Below are positions 48,738 through 62,057 of a stretch of 64,000 bases of DNA, one piece after another. Source of the stretch: Luscinia megarhynchos (lineage: Eukaryota; Chordata; Aves; Passeriformes; Turdidae); the NCBI GenBank assembly GCA_034336665.1, contig CM067592.1, forward strand, positions 35,715,889 to 35,779,888, read 5' to 3'. The notes under the pieces are model-generated. The model had not been told where the DNA came from and did not search any database. It was given only the letters and a program-made list of their open reading frames with translations. Positions within the stretch are counted from its first letter, which is position 1. The number at the start of each line of letters is the position of its first letter. Both the position numbers and the translations under genes were made by a program.

Positions 48738-48890
48738 TGACTCTTTCTTTCTTTCTCTTTCTCTCTTTCTTTCTCTCTTTCTCTTTCTCTCTTTCTCTCT
48801 CTCTTTCTCTTTCTCTCTCTTTTTCTCTATCTTTTTCTCTCTCTCTCTCTTTCTCTCTCTCTCTTTCCTTTTTCTCCTTTCCTTCCTTCC
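48738..48890 (+). repeat. (CTTT)n/(CT)n polypyrimidine microsatellite
   Basis: About 150 bases of 'ctttctttctctttctctct' variants ending in 'ccttccttcctcac'. It explains the repetitive open frames there (48664-49053 plus, 48709-48894 minus). Confidence 0.95.
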
Positions 48891-48894
48891 TCAC

Positions 48895-50880
48895 TTTCTG
48901 GAGTTCATTCAGTCCTTGAAAGATATACTAGCTGTTTCAATAGCACTACCTAAAATAAAACCTCCATTTGGTAGCATAGCCAGAACTATCCTTGTACTTG
49001 TAATCATCACCTCACAAAATTACAACTATGGTCTTTTTTCTTCCACTCTTTAAAGAACAAATTATAAGAATATAGATTTAAAACAACAAGTCTTTCTGAA
49101 TTTCTTTTAGCTATCATCACTAAAAACCCAACACATTATAGAAATTCAAATAGAGAACTCTGCAGACTCATTCCATTAAACACAGCTACAAAAGAGAAGA
49201 TAATAAAGCAATAGATTTTACCGACTCCATAATTTTTTCACCTTTACTGCACTTCACTTTTTCCCTTACAGTGTCAGATTCATCTTCGTCTTTCCAACAT
49301 ATGCTCAGACTTCCTGTTCCCACACACTCAGCAGACATCAAAGGCAAGCTGACCCCACATTTTACTGTTTCATTTTTCAGGTGGGGAACATACTGACACA
49401 GTATTAAAATGCATCACTTTTGACTAAGTTAGGAACCTATCATACTTTTTTTCTTCTCAACAGTAGTTACTCTTGTAGCCCTTTTAAGATGGCTTTCCCC
49501 AAAATAAATCCTAGGATACTGCAAATGTTTTTTTCCACCTAGTAAATGGAAAGCAAAGCCCTGAATTACATATCAAATGTACATAATTCATTTTTCCTGA
49601 CCTTAAAGGAACTAGTCTGTTTATTCTTTCCTATACAGGGCAAAATTTGCTATCTTTGAAATTTAGAAAATTTTGGGTCTCAGTTGAAATGGAATGAAAA
49701 AAAAGAGGGGGAAAAAAAGACTACAGATAATGTGTTTATATACTGGAAGATTTCTGACCTGCTCCACAGTGGCTGGCATTTGAAAAATCAGTGGATGAAG
49801 AGGATGTTTATGAGCACTGATCAATTTCCCTTAACCACCCACATTGCATGTTACAACTGAACACAAAACCCATTAAAAAAAGAAAAAGACGGAAGATGGT
49901 GCTTAACAGGATCGCCTGTATTCATTATACTATGTTTTGTGGCAGATAAAAAAAACATACTATGTAAGCTACTTCCTGTATGCAAATGAGCACAGTTCTC
50001 CTAAGCAAATTTTTTCAGAGAATGTACCTTGTTAACAGGTTTTTAAGCATAAAAAACATAATTTTGGATTTAAACTCCTATTCTCACAGAGGTGATTATG
50101 GAGTGGAAGGAGACCTGGCAAAAATTACAACATACAGTAGCTTTCATAAATAGATAGCACAGCTGGCTCCTAGGTCATTGTTACATCAGGAACATCTCTC
50201 TTTAAATTCCTCTCACATTCAGAATTGAAGCAGAGCAATAGCAAATATCAAGAAGATAACAAAGCAACTTGAAAAAGGAGTGAATGGCTTTGAATATTAT
50301 TGCAAAATAACAAGCAAAGTAAGATTTCTTATTGTCCTCTGAGAGTAGAAAACTTGTGCTAATCTTCTTGAAATCTGGGAGCAAACTAAGGCTACATTCT
50401 CCTTACGCAGATTATCTATGTGTACTACAGGCTTATGTGAAAAAAAAAAATCTTAAAAAGTGTCTTAAGATAGAGCTAGATACAGTGCAAAGCCCACATG
50501 CAGATTCTAAAAAGCAAAGCTCTGACAGTTTTGTACCTGCCCTGCCAAAACTGACTGCAAAACCCCAGGACAAAATTATTTTATAATGAACCTCTTTTTC
50601 AAAACTGGAGAAGTTACATAAATGAGCACATAACACCAAAGAAGAAAAGGTGTCTTGTCTTGCAGCACAAGGCAACTTTCTGGATTTCTCTTTCTGCCTG
50701 ACACATCAATGCAGAAAGAAGTTTTGGAAAATAAAGCAAGAAACAAGCCAGCATGGAAATTGGCAAAGAGCATCAGACATGTGAGTGGCCTTGCACCCTT
50801 CCTTGTGGGATGCAGCAATCATCCTTGGCCTAAGTACAAGAAAAGCAGCAAGCAGAAGGGAAGCAGAGAGCAGGGGAAGA
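48895..50880 (-). other. Probable FRMD3 intron, no recognisable feature
   Basis: AT-rich sequence with no exon, RNA gene or repeat that I recognise. Confidence 0.45.
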
Positions 50881-50885
50881 CCACT

Positions 50886-51005
50886 GGGACTAGCTCTGTT
50901 GGCTAGAGCGTGGTAACGGCAAGGTTGTGGGTACATCACACGTGAGGGCTGGGCTGGATAATCCTTGTGGATGCCTTCCAACTCAGAATATTCAGTGATT
51001 CCCTG
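50886..51005 (+). mobile_element. tRNA-Ile-derived SINE with CR1-like tail (TguSINE1-like)
   Basis: The first half reads 'gggactagctctgttggcta', then 'gagcgtggtaacggcaagg' and 'ttgtgggta'. This follows tRNA-Ile through the D arm, anticodon arm and T arm. The A box 'tagctctgttgg' is well kept, while the B box ('gggtacatcac' for GGTTCGANNCC) has decayed. The second half, 'gggctggataatccttgtgg' to 'ccttccaactcagaatattc' and 'agtgattc', is a CR1 3' tail. This composition matches the SINE described from passerine birds that uses CR1 machinery to move. It is not a working tRNA gene. Confidence 0.8.
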
Positions 51006-54000
51006 ATTCTCTAAAGACTTTGCCACCAAGTGCACTGCTGCCATTAACCCAAACATACCCACCTTCACATGTTCTCTGAAGAGCCTTGAAGAACGGACTG
51101 CACTGAAAACTCAACTGAGAATGCACCAGAGTTAAGCAACACCATATCAGAGACACGAGACCCAGTAAGCCAGGATATATTTTTCAAGAAAATATTAGAG
51201 ATTCTCTTTCTTATATGGCATTTAAACTTTAGTTTAGTGCAGGAATGACACTCTGCTCTTATGCTGCCCAGTCTCACCACCTAGTCTTCTGTAACCCTTC
51301 CCAGTGCTGCCCATCTTCCTCCTCACCGTGCAATAGTGGGCGGCCACCCTCAGCCCATGCAGGTAGGTATCACACATCAAGGTACCCAGCAGCCCATCCT
51401 CTGAAGCTTTGTCACCTTCTCTCAACAGCAAACAGAAACACAGATATAAATGAATTTCTGCTTGCACGCTCTGAGTATTGAGTCTGAACACTGGGCTGTA
51501 AGCATGGCAGCAGAGCAGCACGAGTGGGCAACGGTGCACAGACATCAGAAAGCACCAACCTACTAAAGGACACTGTTTCACACGATGACTGAAAGGTGTT
51601 TTAGTAATTCCAGACATTACTACCTATCTAAACACTGACCCTGTTGAACCTCTGCAGTGCATACACATACAGGGCTGAAGATACTAATCTTGAAATACTT
51701 AACAAAAAATCTCTCATAGCAATGGCCAATAGATTAAAAATGCTGACCATCATCATGCATGTAGCTCATTAAAGGCATTTCCTTTTTTAGCTTATACTGC
51801 TACATCTCACACATACACATCCCACCTTTTTGTGCATTTGTCTCTACTTACATATCCATGTACACACTTCGTATATAAATATAAAAGACACACCAAGAAA
51901 AAAGAATAAGGGATTCTCACATTAGAGGAGGCCATTAGATGATTTAGCTATCTGAATAATTTGGAAAGTACAATTTTATCCAATTAAAGTCTCATACTTG
52001 CCAGCCTTATCTTTTGTAAAATGAAATAATTGCATTTCTTTTCTACAGCATGCCTTCAGACAAGGCAGTCAATCTTGATTTAAAGCTTTAAGAAAAAAAA
52101 AAAGTCGAAAATATGCAGATTCTGATGCTGGTTAATTCTACTGCATTATGAGCTTTACAAAACAAACTTTGAAAAAAAAATGCTTTGGTTATACTGGCAA
52201 CACAGCACCACAGAGCACCATAATTTCCCAAAAACATTAATAGTAAAATAAAAATACTAAAAAAGAGATCTACCTATCTAGAACAATCCCATCTCATCAA
52301 ATGAATTTAATGAAGGATTGTGATCTATTTGACAGCATTCAAAACCTGTTATTTTAAAATGTATATGTGCTGTCATGTCTAATAATACTCACTTTCTCAC
52401 AAGCCAGAACATATTCTGAAGTTTTAAGCATAGCTTTCCCCAAAAAGTTTTAAGGTACAGTTTCATCCCTGCTTAATTGAGTCCCTAAAACAGTTATGGC
52501 CAGTCAACCTGAAGCATCATATTCAGTGAATTTTTTTACAGATCAATGAAATAAAGTCTTAAAATATACATGCACAACAATCTATGTCAAACATCTACCT
52601 TGTTCTTCAACATCACCCTTCAAAATAATGCAAAACTTCACAATCCCAAAAGTTCCTCATATACTGAGTAGCTGCAGTGATTATTTGCATCCTTTTCCCA
52701 AAAAAGTATGAAAGGAACAAAAAAGCATTTGAAAACTGGGAAAATCTCCTCTACCCTCCAACAGCTGATGCTGAGCTAGCACCAAGGGAAGGGCAAAGTG
52801 GATTGGATACACCTTTTATCCTTTTTTGTATTTGAACTGGAAACACCCAGTCAGTTCATGACAGAAACTGAAGGCAAGTGGGCAGCTTGCCCTTGGATGG
52901 AATTGTGCAATTCCCTCCCATGAAAACACAAGAAACCATTTGCCAGCCCTGGCTCTGACTGTCATGATTCCTGTCTCACTGGCTCAAATTGTCAATGTTA
53001 CCCTGCATCAGGAGGAAAGACAGGCATGGCTCCTTCCTCCTGGTAGAGGCAAGGGAAATCCTCAGAACCATGCACCAAATGCTTAAATTGAATTTTATAT
53101 TTCATAAATTGAATTTTATAAGGTTCTCAAAATAATCTCAGCTATGTAAACACAGAAAACAGATCCTGCTTACAGCAAGTGGCAATTCCACCCACTTTAG
53201 ACTCCTTGTGGCCATTTCAAACTCTCCTCTGCTTCTATTAGAACATTCCCCAGCTGACTTCACCCTCCCTCATCTGCCACGGGGAACTATAGGTTCTGCC
53301 AGAGATCTTTGAAATTACCAGAAAGCTGAAACATTGATATTCTTCTACTGCAAAATTATTATTGGTTGACTACACTGAGCATATGAAGAAGAAAAAAAAA
53401 AGTCACAAACAAAAGTACTCTGACAGATTGAGATACTGATTCGGAATACTCCAAAACAAGCTGTACATCAGGAGCAGGTCTCAACCTCTCAACTACACAA
53501 TCAGGTCACAGCTGTCATATCCTTCTCTTGTTCCACCCCACTCTCTGTTATGGGTAATACCAGGGTATGGCAACCATGGCTCCCTTTTTCGCACTAAAAT
53601 TGTTGTGATATTGATCTATTTGCTATAAAACTGGGCAAGAAACTCTGGTTGAATTTGAGAACAAAATTTTACATGGAAAACATGAGCCCCAAGCTAAAGG
53701 AAGTGCACCCATCCCCTCAAAACACCAGAAAGTGAGAAAAGAAGGAGACACATTGTGTAAATACAGTCTTCTTTTCTTAAAAGACAATTGTCCCATTTGA
53801 GGAGTGATTAGTATATGCTTGGAAAAGAATAGCAAACGTGCTGTGTGATATGAAGCAAATGAAATAGTGCAATCAAAACAGCTATCAATAAACTATTAGA
53901 CTTCAACAGCATCCTGCCCAGGACTACACAAATGAGAATTCAGCTCAGCTTTTCTCCTGAATACAGAGACAATAATCTATGTCAAGGACAAAGTCTCAGC

Positions 54001-57000
54001 TTTCCTGGTTCAATACTCTTCTGCCTACACCATGGAAAAGCAAACACCTGAAGGTCATTTAAATCACAGGTTTCAAATTTTAAATTGCAAAATTAATCCC
54101 TTTATTACAGAATTATATCTGATCTGCATATCAGTAGAACGCATTCTACTGGACTGGCTTAATGAATACAGACAATAAAACATAAACTGCAAGAAACTGT
54201 TTGTTTTATTGCATTTAACTGCAGCTGCAAGACATCACAGAGCTGTCTCCATCCTACACCAAATGTATAAATAGTCTTTATTCTGATAACCTATGACAAG
54301 CATCAGACAATCTTTTCCATTTAATAAATTTTCATGCTTGGTAATCCAAGGTTTAATGACAAATTGCCTTGATTTAATGAATTATGTTTTGACAGTTTTC
54401 TGCCTTACCACTAGTTTTCCTATCATGTGCAAAATAGGCGTATTACACTACTCACATTTTGATGCCTATTTTGCTACAGTGAGGAACAAGGTACTTTCAA
54501 ACCCTATTTTATTGTATTCTTCTAGCATTGAATACCCAAAATACAGCAAAAAAACCATCTGCATTATTCAGCTTACTAATCTAATCATGCATCCATTCCA
54601 TCCACTTAACAACAGCATTTCAGTCAGGAAGACAGTCTTGCTCCAGACTAGCCAGAACAATTAGCCCCTCTGCAGAGGGCCAATTCTTATTAGCTTTTCA
54701 TCTTAATAAGATGACTGTTTCCTGGCAATGTAAAAAAACATAGGTATAACATAACTCCTCCGGAAAGCAGCTCCATTAAGGATGTAGGAGGAAATTTGTC
54801 TGGTTATAGCAGCTTCTCAGTTGCTAGCACATTGATCTAAGTAATAAAGGTACATATTTGTTTTCTTTTTGAGACTGGATTTATTTACTCAGAATGAAAA
54901 GGTAAAGAACAGCATCAGTGAATGCCAGAGCATGTCTGTCTTCAGAAACATGGCTAGGGAAATACACTAGCTCTTTCCTAGACACATCCTAATTTAATAA
55001 AAACACTGCTCTTACACCTGCATCATAAGGCAAATAGAAAGGCAAACTGGAAACTTTCTTGCCTGTACTGGCTTCTCAGAGAAGCTCACAGTAATTCCAG
55101 GTCTTGTTCTGGCCATCAGTCGCAGTCCAACAGATCACATAAAGGAAATATGGATAACATTTTTATCCCCCTGACAGTATTTTTTGTTACAACCCAAGAC
55201 AGGCAGATGATTCCAGCGGTGAGACAGTATTTTACAGGGTAAGGGAAAGCAGAATCACCACAGAAAACAGAGGAGAAAAGATTACTATGGGATGCATCTA
55301 GGAACAGACTCAGCTTTGCCTTGGTAGAGTTTATTATGGCTGGCTCTACACCAGCTTTACTGGTAACATGGTGGAATGCAAAAATAACATCCAAACAGTC
55401 AATACTAACTTACTTCATGCTTAAAGCATGTAAGAGTGAGAGTGCATAAAACAACAGACTTCTATTGCCTGAGCAACACCAGCTTCTGGGCTAGCAATAC
55501 AGACAAGTTACCGTGACAAATTTTTCATGGCTTTCAAAAATGCATGTGTGAGAAGAATGTTGATGAAGAAGTTCATTAAGCCCTTCTAAATCAGTAAGTA
55601 GTATAGCTAAATATAGGTTCAGATTTCACTTTTAAAATACCAGCTGAAAAGATGATTTTAGGGAATCCCTCCTGATAGAAATCCTGAGACTCTGAAAGTC
55701 TCACTGGCTTTTTTTTTTAAAAAGGAAGTTCTAGCTTAATTCTGCAAGAGTCAATTGCTGAAGTAACTTTACATTTGATGGAGTCTGAATGAGTTAACAG
55801 CTAGGAGGAGGAAAAAAGAAAAAGAAGTATGCACCACACAGCATTTTGCAGTCTCAGGCTAGCATCTCAGCCTACAATGCAAGCTGCTATTCACACATCA
55901 CAAAAAGGCTGTTCCTGCTAATCTGTGGAGCTCAAATTCATACACAAATCTGAGGGTCAAATATAGAAATCAGTGCACAAATTCTCTTGTCTTAGACTCA
56001 ATATAATTCCATGTACATGTAGCATGAGTAAGCCGGGGTCACCCTTTCCTGTGTTTTCCTTTGCACGTGCTTATATATTTTTGTTAACCTCTACTTAATT
56101 TTCTGTTTCAGGATGCTAAATATTGCAAAATGGCAGCACTGCCCATCACACAGACCTCCCAAGGTCTGAAACACGTGCACATGTCATGGTAAATGCCACA
56201 CCCATACATCATGCATTCTCAGGAGAGGCGTGCGAGAGACAGATTTGCAAAGGGAAGATGTGTGCCCAGATTACACTGCCCACTAGCATGTCCTCTGTGC
56301 AGGGCAGTAAAAACCACAAAAACTGTCAGCAGCCACAAGATTCGGTGAAAGAACACTTGAAAGAGGCAGAGCAAAGGCACAAAGGTTTTTGCCAGACTTA
56401 GCCAGCAGCTAGAACGAGGTTCATTCACTCGGGATACACACGGATGTGTAGCATCCCAAGACACACATGGACCTACCAAGGATAAAACAGCTACTGACTC
56501 CAGATTGCCGTATCCCTTTAACCTAGTTGCAGCTGGAGCCTTTGAAAAGTTCACTACATTCCCAAAGGAAAGCCAGGAAAAGTAGGTTTGTTCTCAGGAT
56601 CAATTGTGCAGCCATGGGAAATTACATCAGAGCACTGTTCAGCAACAGCATGAACTGGAACCAGTAGAACAAGAGGAACGACATCTTCAAGGCAAAAGGA
56701 TGGAGTAAATTATGCAATGCAACAGAATGATTAAGCCTCATTTCTTCACTCTGCTTTCATGTATACCAAAGACATCTGTGTATTAATTTCATTATTATTA
56801 AGTTTAATTTTAAAGTTTTCTGGAGATGGAAAAGCTAATTAATTACTGCTCCTTTTATGTTTGTTAGTTCAAAAGTAAGCTGACCAATAAGTTGCATAAA
56901 TCTTAAATATTTTAAAAGTAGCAGGGCTTGAAATTTTCTTTGAAATTCCCTAGGAAGCTGAGTAACAAAACAGGTCTCTATTCTGCACAATCCTTACACC

Positions 57001-57640
57001 CTTTGACTCCTTGATCTTTCTTTCCAGGAAATTTCAATTCCTCTTATATTTTAGAACACCTAAAACTACCAAAAATACTTAAAATGAGAGAATGCATATG
57101 CTAAAAAACTCAATCTATGGGAATTTGACATTGATTTTCTTTATTAAAAAATCTGAAATGTAAGAAAGCTCTTTGTATTTAGTATTTGATGAATTTAGCT
57201 AATCCATTACTGAATATTTATTGAACAGTAATTGCTTAAAGTAAAAAAATAAAGCCATTTAAATAAAATAAAGGAACAGAAAATCCACTGTGATAATCTT
57301 ATGACTTCCTCAATTCTCCTCTGCATGTCACTGCACAAAGAGCTAACAGGGAACAGCACATGCTCTACAGCTCATTACAATCAAACACCTTGCTCTGATC
57401 TCAAGAGCAGGTCTCCATTTCTTTCACTGGAGATTGGGTGCTTGTAAATACCTTGAAAAAAACGAAGAATAAAACACACACACAGAAAACAACAAACTCA
57501 CAAACAAAAACAACCAAAGAAACCCCTAAAAAATGCCAGGAAACTGAAAACAAGAGCAAGTCAAAATAAAATGAACAGCAAATGCAAAACCCCACAAGTA
57601 CAGGGCAGATGTTAATTCTATTCATTTGATCATGCTTTTC
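51006..57640 (-). other. Probable FRMD3 intron, no recognisable gene
   Basis: AT-rich with a few GC-richer patches (51245-51560, 52740-53060, 56120-56480). Open frames in these patches (51234-51617, 56219-56554, 50706-51068) do not resemble protein families I know and lack exon-like boundaries. Confidence 0.45.
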
Positions 57641-57649
57641 TCTGTCCAT

Positions 57650-57735
57650 TACTTGTGCCTGCTCCTTGCAGGGAGGTTGGATCACAGGGCCTTTAAAGGT
57701 CCCTTCCAAACCAAATTATTCTATGATTCTATCAT
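57650..57735 (+). mobile_element. CR1 LINE 3' tail, very short
   Basis: About 85 bases of CR1 tail: 'gggaggttggatcacagggc', 'ctttaaaggtcccttccaaa', 'ccaaattattctatgattct'. It is severely 5'-truncated and antisense to FRMD3. Confidence 0.9.
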
Positions 57736-60700
57736 GTTGAGATGATGATCTACATTAAGGATCTCTGCTCATAGCAGAAGCAACCATCATAAGCAGGTAA
57801 AAGAATTGAGCCATCTACTAAAATCAAGTACATTCTTCCCAATTTCACTAACCTGCAACAATAAGATTTTCTTCTCTGCTCTTTTAGGTAAAATTTGTTA
57901 TGGACAACATTGCTGCCAGCATGGCCTCTTTCCATATTTTCATGCTGTATTATTACTGTACACTGGCACTGAGCAGTGATGACTTGACAGTGCTTATACT
58001 TACAAAAACACAGGGAAATATAATTTACAAGTGCAGATGAGAAATACTTGTTGCTCTCATAGGTACTGACAGTTCCAAGCATTTTTAAAGATCACATCAA
58101 TACTGAGGGGAAGTTAAAAATGAAAATTTTGTAAATAAGGGCTGAAGATGATTTTAAAATGTACAAATAAAATCAATCACAGATGTTTCTCAAATTTTTA
58201 AGACCTTTATTGAATACATATCGCAAGTAAACATAAAAAAGCAAAATGTCTTATTGGGGGCTCTAGAAAGCCTAAAGCAACAGAAAGTAAGGCAATGAGT
58301 TCTCAGTTTATGCTCCCCCAGGATGGTAAAATGAACAAGAGAGAAAAAAATAAATATCTTTATGATTCATCAGAAAAACTCAAATATTTTTCTGAGCAGG
58401 AGTATTTCTCTCTTTTCATGTTCCCTTCTATCTATTTGCATATTCTCCATTCTAAGCTTTTCTGTACAGAGGGATTGTTTAGCATTTCCTGCAACAAAAA
58501 AAAAGGAAAAAAACCCAATAAAGTGATTTGTAATGTTCCTACTTAAAGGTTGTGCACTAGGTACCCTTTGATCTACATTGTCCTACAGTTTACAAAGTAA
58601 GGAGGAGAAGTCATTGCTGCTGATAGAAACTGTTTCTAGTAAAAACATAAATATTTAATTTTTAAAAGGTGGAAAAGAGGCTCATTTATTTTTTAAAATT
58701 ATTACTTAATTCATGGAGATTTTAAATGAATGGACAACTACTAAAAAATGGAATGTGCGAAGAGTAAAGAGTGGAAAGAGTCTTTATATACACCATTGAA
58801 TGTTCATCCCTTAAACAATGTTTTCCTCAGAGATGAAGTGCTCAGCATTTGCCTTCAGCTTGAGCAGGCTGAAACATGAGTACAAGGTAAAAGCAATCTG
58901 TATGGTAAGAATTCTACAGTCCCTCATTTTAGAGCCCAATACATGCGCCCATTTTTGTCACATAACAATTCTGATAAATATTAATAGACACAATTCTCTT
59001 GGATCATATTTGTGATGGTAATTAGTACAATGTTTCCTATTTCAGCTGGGAAACTGAGGTATTTTGAGACATTTGGAGAAACTGAGTTTGGGAGACTGAG
59101 AATTTCAATGGGTCCTGGCAAAGGCAAGTTCAATACTTTGCCCACATAAATATATATCCTAAGAACCTATGAGTCTTCAGTTTTGAAAAACATAGCCACA
59201 GTACTTTTAAATTTGGAGTTTTTCTTCTTTGAGGGGCTTTCCTAAACTTAATATCAGTGAATTTTCAGAGAGACTCTCTCTACACATAACTCCTTCCTTC
59301 ACGTCTTCTGTCTCCACTACAAACCAGCTCCCAAGGAACTACTCAGACATTTCCAAGAGAATGGCAACAGAGACAAGTACCCTGCTTGGCCGTGTAGGTT
59401 TACATTTGCTGTTCACTTCCTCTGTCTCATCCTTCTGCATACCAGTTTTGGGCCTGACCAGCTCAGTGTCACCGAGTTGCTAATACTATTTAAAACAAGC
59501 CTCAGCGACTAACATTTTGCCGGAATATCATTTTGTGTCCCCATATGACAATCCTGCAAGCTTCAACACCAATATCCTAGCAGAAATACAATGTGGCATC
59601 AGCCAATGAGTATTATCCATCTGGAAGTCATTTTTCTTCAGAAACATGCATGAACTAGGAGTCTAATCCCTGTAAAAAATACCAAAGAAGTTGCATTAAA
59701 CAGAAATAAAACAGAAGCCCTCTGTCCTTTAAGGATGACTGAGGCATGTGTCCCACTGGTCTCATACATTGCTCCCATACAAGCTCTGCCAAATCGTTTT
59801 GGGGAGAAGCAAGAAAATCTTCCCACCACTCATTCAGCTTCCCACTTGCATACCAATTTTCAAGTGTAAGCATGAGAAATTAACAAGTGTGACCCTGTAC
59901 TACAGTGATGCCATTCAGTTCATGGAGATAAACAACTCTGTTTTAGATAAATGCAAACTTTACAATTGGATTCAAATTTTACACATCCCTTTAAAATAAA
60001 ATGTTAATTACTATTACTGAATATTTTACATAATGTAACATAGGACCTCAGCACCAAGAAAACCTCTATAAAAGCTGATGCCAAGAGGCAAACTGCATTC
60101 CTAAAATTTACTTAAATAAACTTTCAGTAACAAATATTGGTGCCTAACAAGGATAAGTTCACTGATATAACTGTGACATCAGAATTGTTAGCATATACTT
60201 AGCTTCTTTCACACTATACAAATTTTCTTTTTAAAAAGAATATTAGTATGAAATTTAAAAAAAACTTTCAAAAGTAAGATTACATTTTGCAAATGTACAC
60301 ACTTGTAAATTACCCCAGAGGGGATCAGTGTGAAGCATGGGGTAGAATGAGGTGTGCAGTTCCACATCAGCAAGCATAAATTTCTGCAGAGAGGTGAACA
60401 GCACTTTCAAATCTGTAAAGTCGTTGCTACAGAGAACCAACCACATTAAATTTTGTGAGAAGTGAGAAAAATATGTAAAATGGAAATGGGTCTGATAGGT
60501 GTTTGGGAATGGTGTCTCGCCTTGTCAGAGAGAGCAATTGTATCATACATCACTCTTTCTTCCTTGAGTTTTATCCTTTCTCTAAAAAAGTAATTATTAA
60601 TTCTATATATTTAACTTCATTTCAGTCGCTTAACTGTTCTGATCTCAACCTACAAGTTTTCCTTTTCATTCTCCTTCCTGTTCCACCCGGGTGCAGTGGC

Positions 60701-62028
60701 AGGTGTGAACAAGCCTGATGCTCAGTTGCCATCTGGGCTTATATGATGACAGTCAGTTAAGCCTGTGATATAAAGATACAGAAATTTGGTAAAAATTAAA
60801 ATTACTTAAAACAGAAAAACATGAAGTGATAAAAAGTGATGAAGTGGTAAAAAATAAAGCGTGTTTAGCTTTTCTGCTTGCAAACTCTACCTCACACTTC
60901 AAGTGTTTATACTAAGAAAATGGCGCCTTGTTTAGTTCAGTATTTGCTAGTACTTGAATTTTCTTAGACAGATGAGCAGTATAGCCAATTTTGAGCCAGT
61001 AGCAGAAACTTGAATTTCATCCAAGCAATCATTTGGTTTCTGCCAGAAGAGTCCCATTCCAAGTTGCTTGTGTTTCTTTACTTGGCACTGCATTATGCTG
61101 CTTTAACTTATGCCAAATGTTGAACCCCTTGCTGCTACTGCTGGTGTAGCATTTGCTCCTAAGAGAAGGAGGAAGTGCAGCTGCTAACAGGACATGTTAG
61201 CAAAAACCAGGATCCTCATCTTCCTTCTTAGCTCCAGTATTTTCCGATTACACCCTCCCTTTAACTGGAAAAATCAGGAAACATTGTTGCTAAATTATCA
61301 TGGTCTAAAGTGCATATTGCATATTTTCTGAGAATAGACATTGCACTATGACTTCCACTGTTCCTTAGAAGATCTGGGAGAAGAGTTCAATAATCAAAAC
61401 ATCAGAGAACCATATACAAACCCACTGGAAACTACTCTTATTTCAAAATTGGTCAGTATGACTACTACTTCATGTTCTTGCCTTTTAATTTCAATGCACT
61501 TCTAGCTGATAATAGCATCTGAATCTAGAGTGACTGGAGATTAACACAGCATGTCATTTAAAAGCTGTGATTATAAATTTCCAGTTGGAATGCACATTTG
61601 TGTTAGTTCCATTAATTCTGCAAGAACAGAAATAATGTGAGGGGAGGAGGAAAAGAAAGTAGAACTGAAAATAAGAAATCTTATATATTGCCTAGCAGAT
61701 ATTGCTAAGAATAATTGTCAACCTAAAATTTCAGGATTTTACAGAAATTTTCAGGCATTGTAGGTGTTCCAAACTGCTTTCTGAACTCAAAATCTCAAAG
61801 TCCAGAGATGCTGGGTATAAAAATGCTGACGCCAAACCTTTTCAAACAATTGTAGCTATGAAGCCTTACAGTCTTAAAGTTTTTCTTCTTTATAATTCTA
61901 AGTATTTCAAATGTCTTTCAAACGTGTGTCAAATGTATATGACACTATTAGTCTCCCATTTCAAACTACTTTCCTTTTTCTGTGATTGCTTTGCTGTATT
62001 TAATACATACCAAAGATGAAGGGGAGAT
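57736..62028 (-). other. Probable FRMD3 intron, no recognisable gene
   Basis: AT-rich sequence. Frames such as 57750-58082, 59229-59483 and 60255-60446 have no clear homology or splice-bounded structure. Confidence 0.45.
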
Positions 62029-62029
62029 T

Positions 62030-62057
62030 CAGAGTGTGTGTGTGTGTGTGTGTGTGT
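62030..62057. repeat. (GT)n microsatellite
   Basis: About 13 GT copies ('gtgtgtgtgtgtgtgtgtgt'), followed by 'aggtgggcatatgtgtag'. Confidence 0.95.

Noticed and set aside
48664..49053. 129-codon frame rich in S, L and F
   Set aside because: It is a translation of the CT-rich microsatellite.
50886..50940. tRNA-Ile gene
   Set aside because: The anticodon loop is shortened, the B box is degraded and a CR1 tail is fused; it is a SINE head.
53735..53765. Minus-strand YTMC-like translation that recalls the missing FERM segment
   Set aside because: The residues on either side (CIYTMCLLLF) do not match FRMD3 and there are no exon borders; its position is also wrong for gene order.
60255..60446. 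63-codon minus frame (MWLVLCSNDFTDLKVLF start)
   Set aside because: It does not match FRMD3 N-terminal exons or any family I know.
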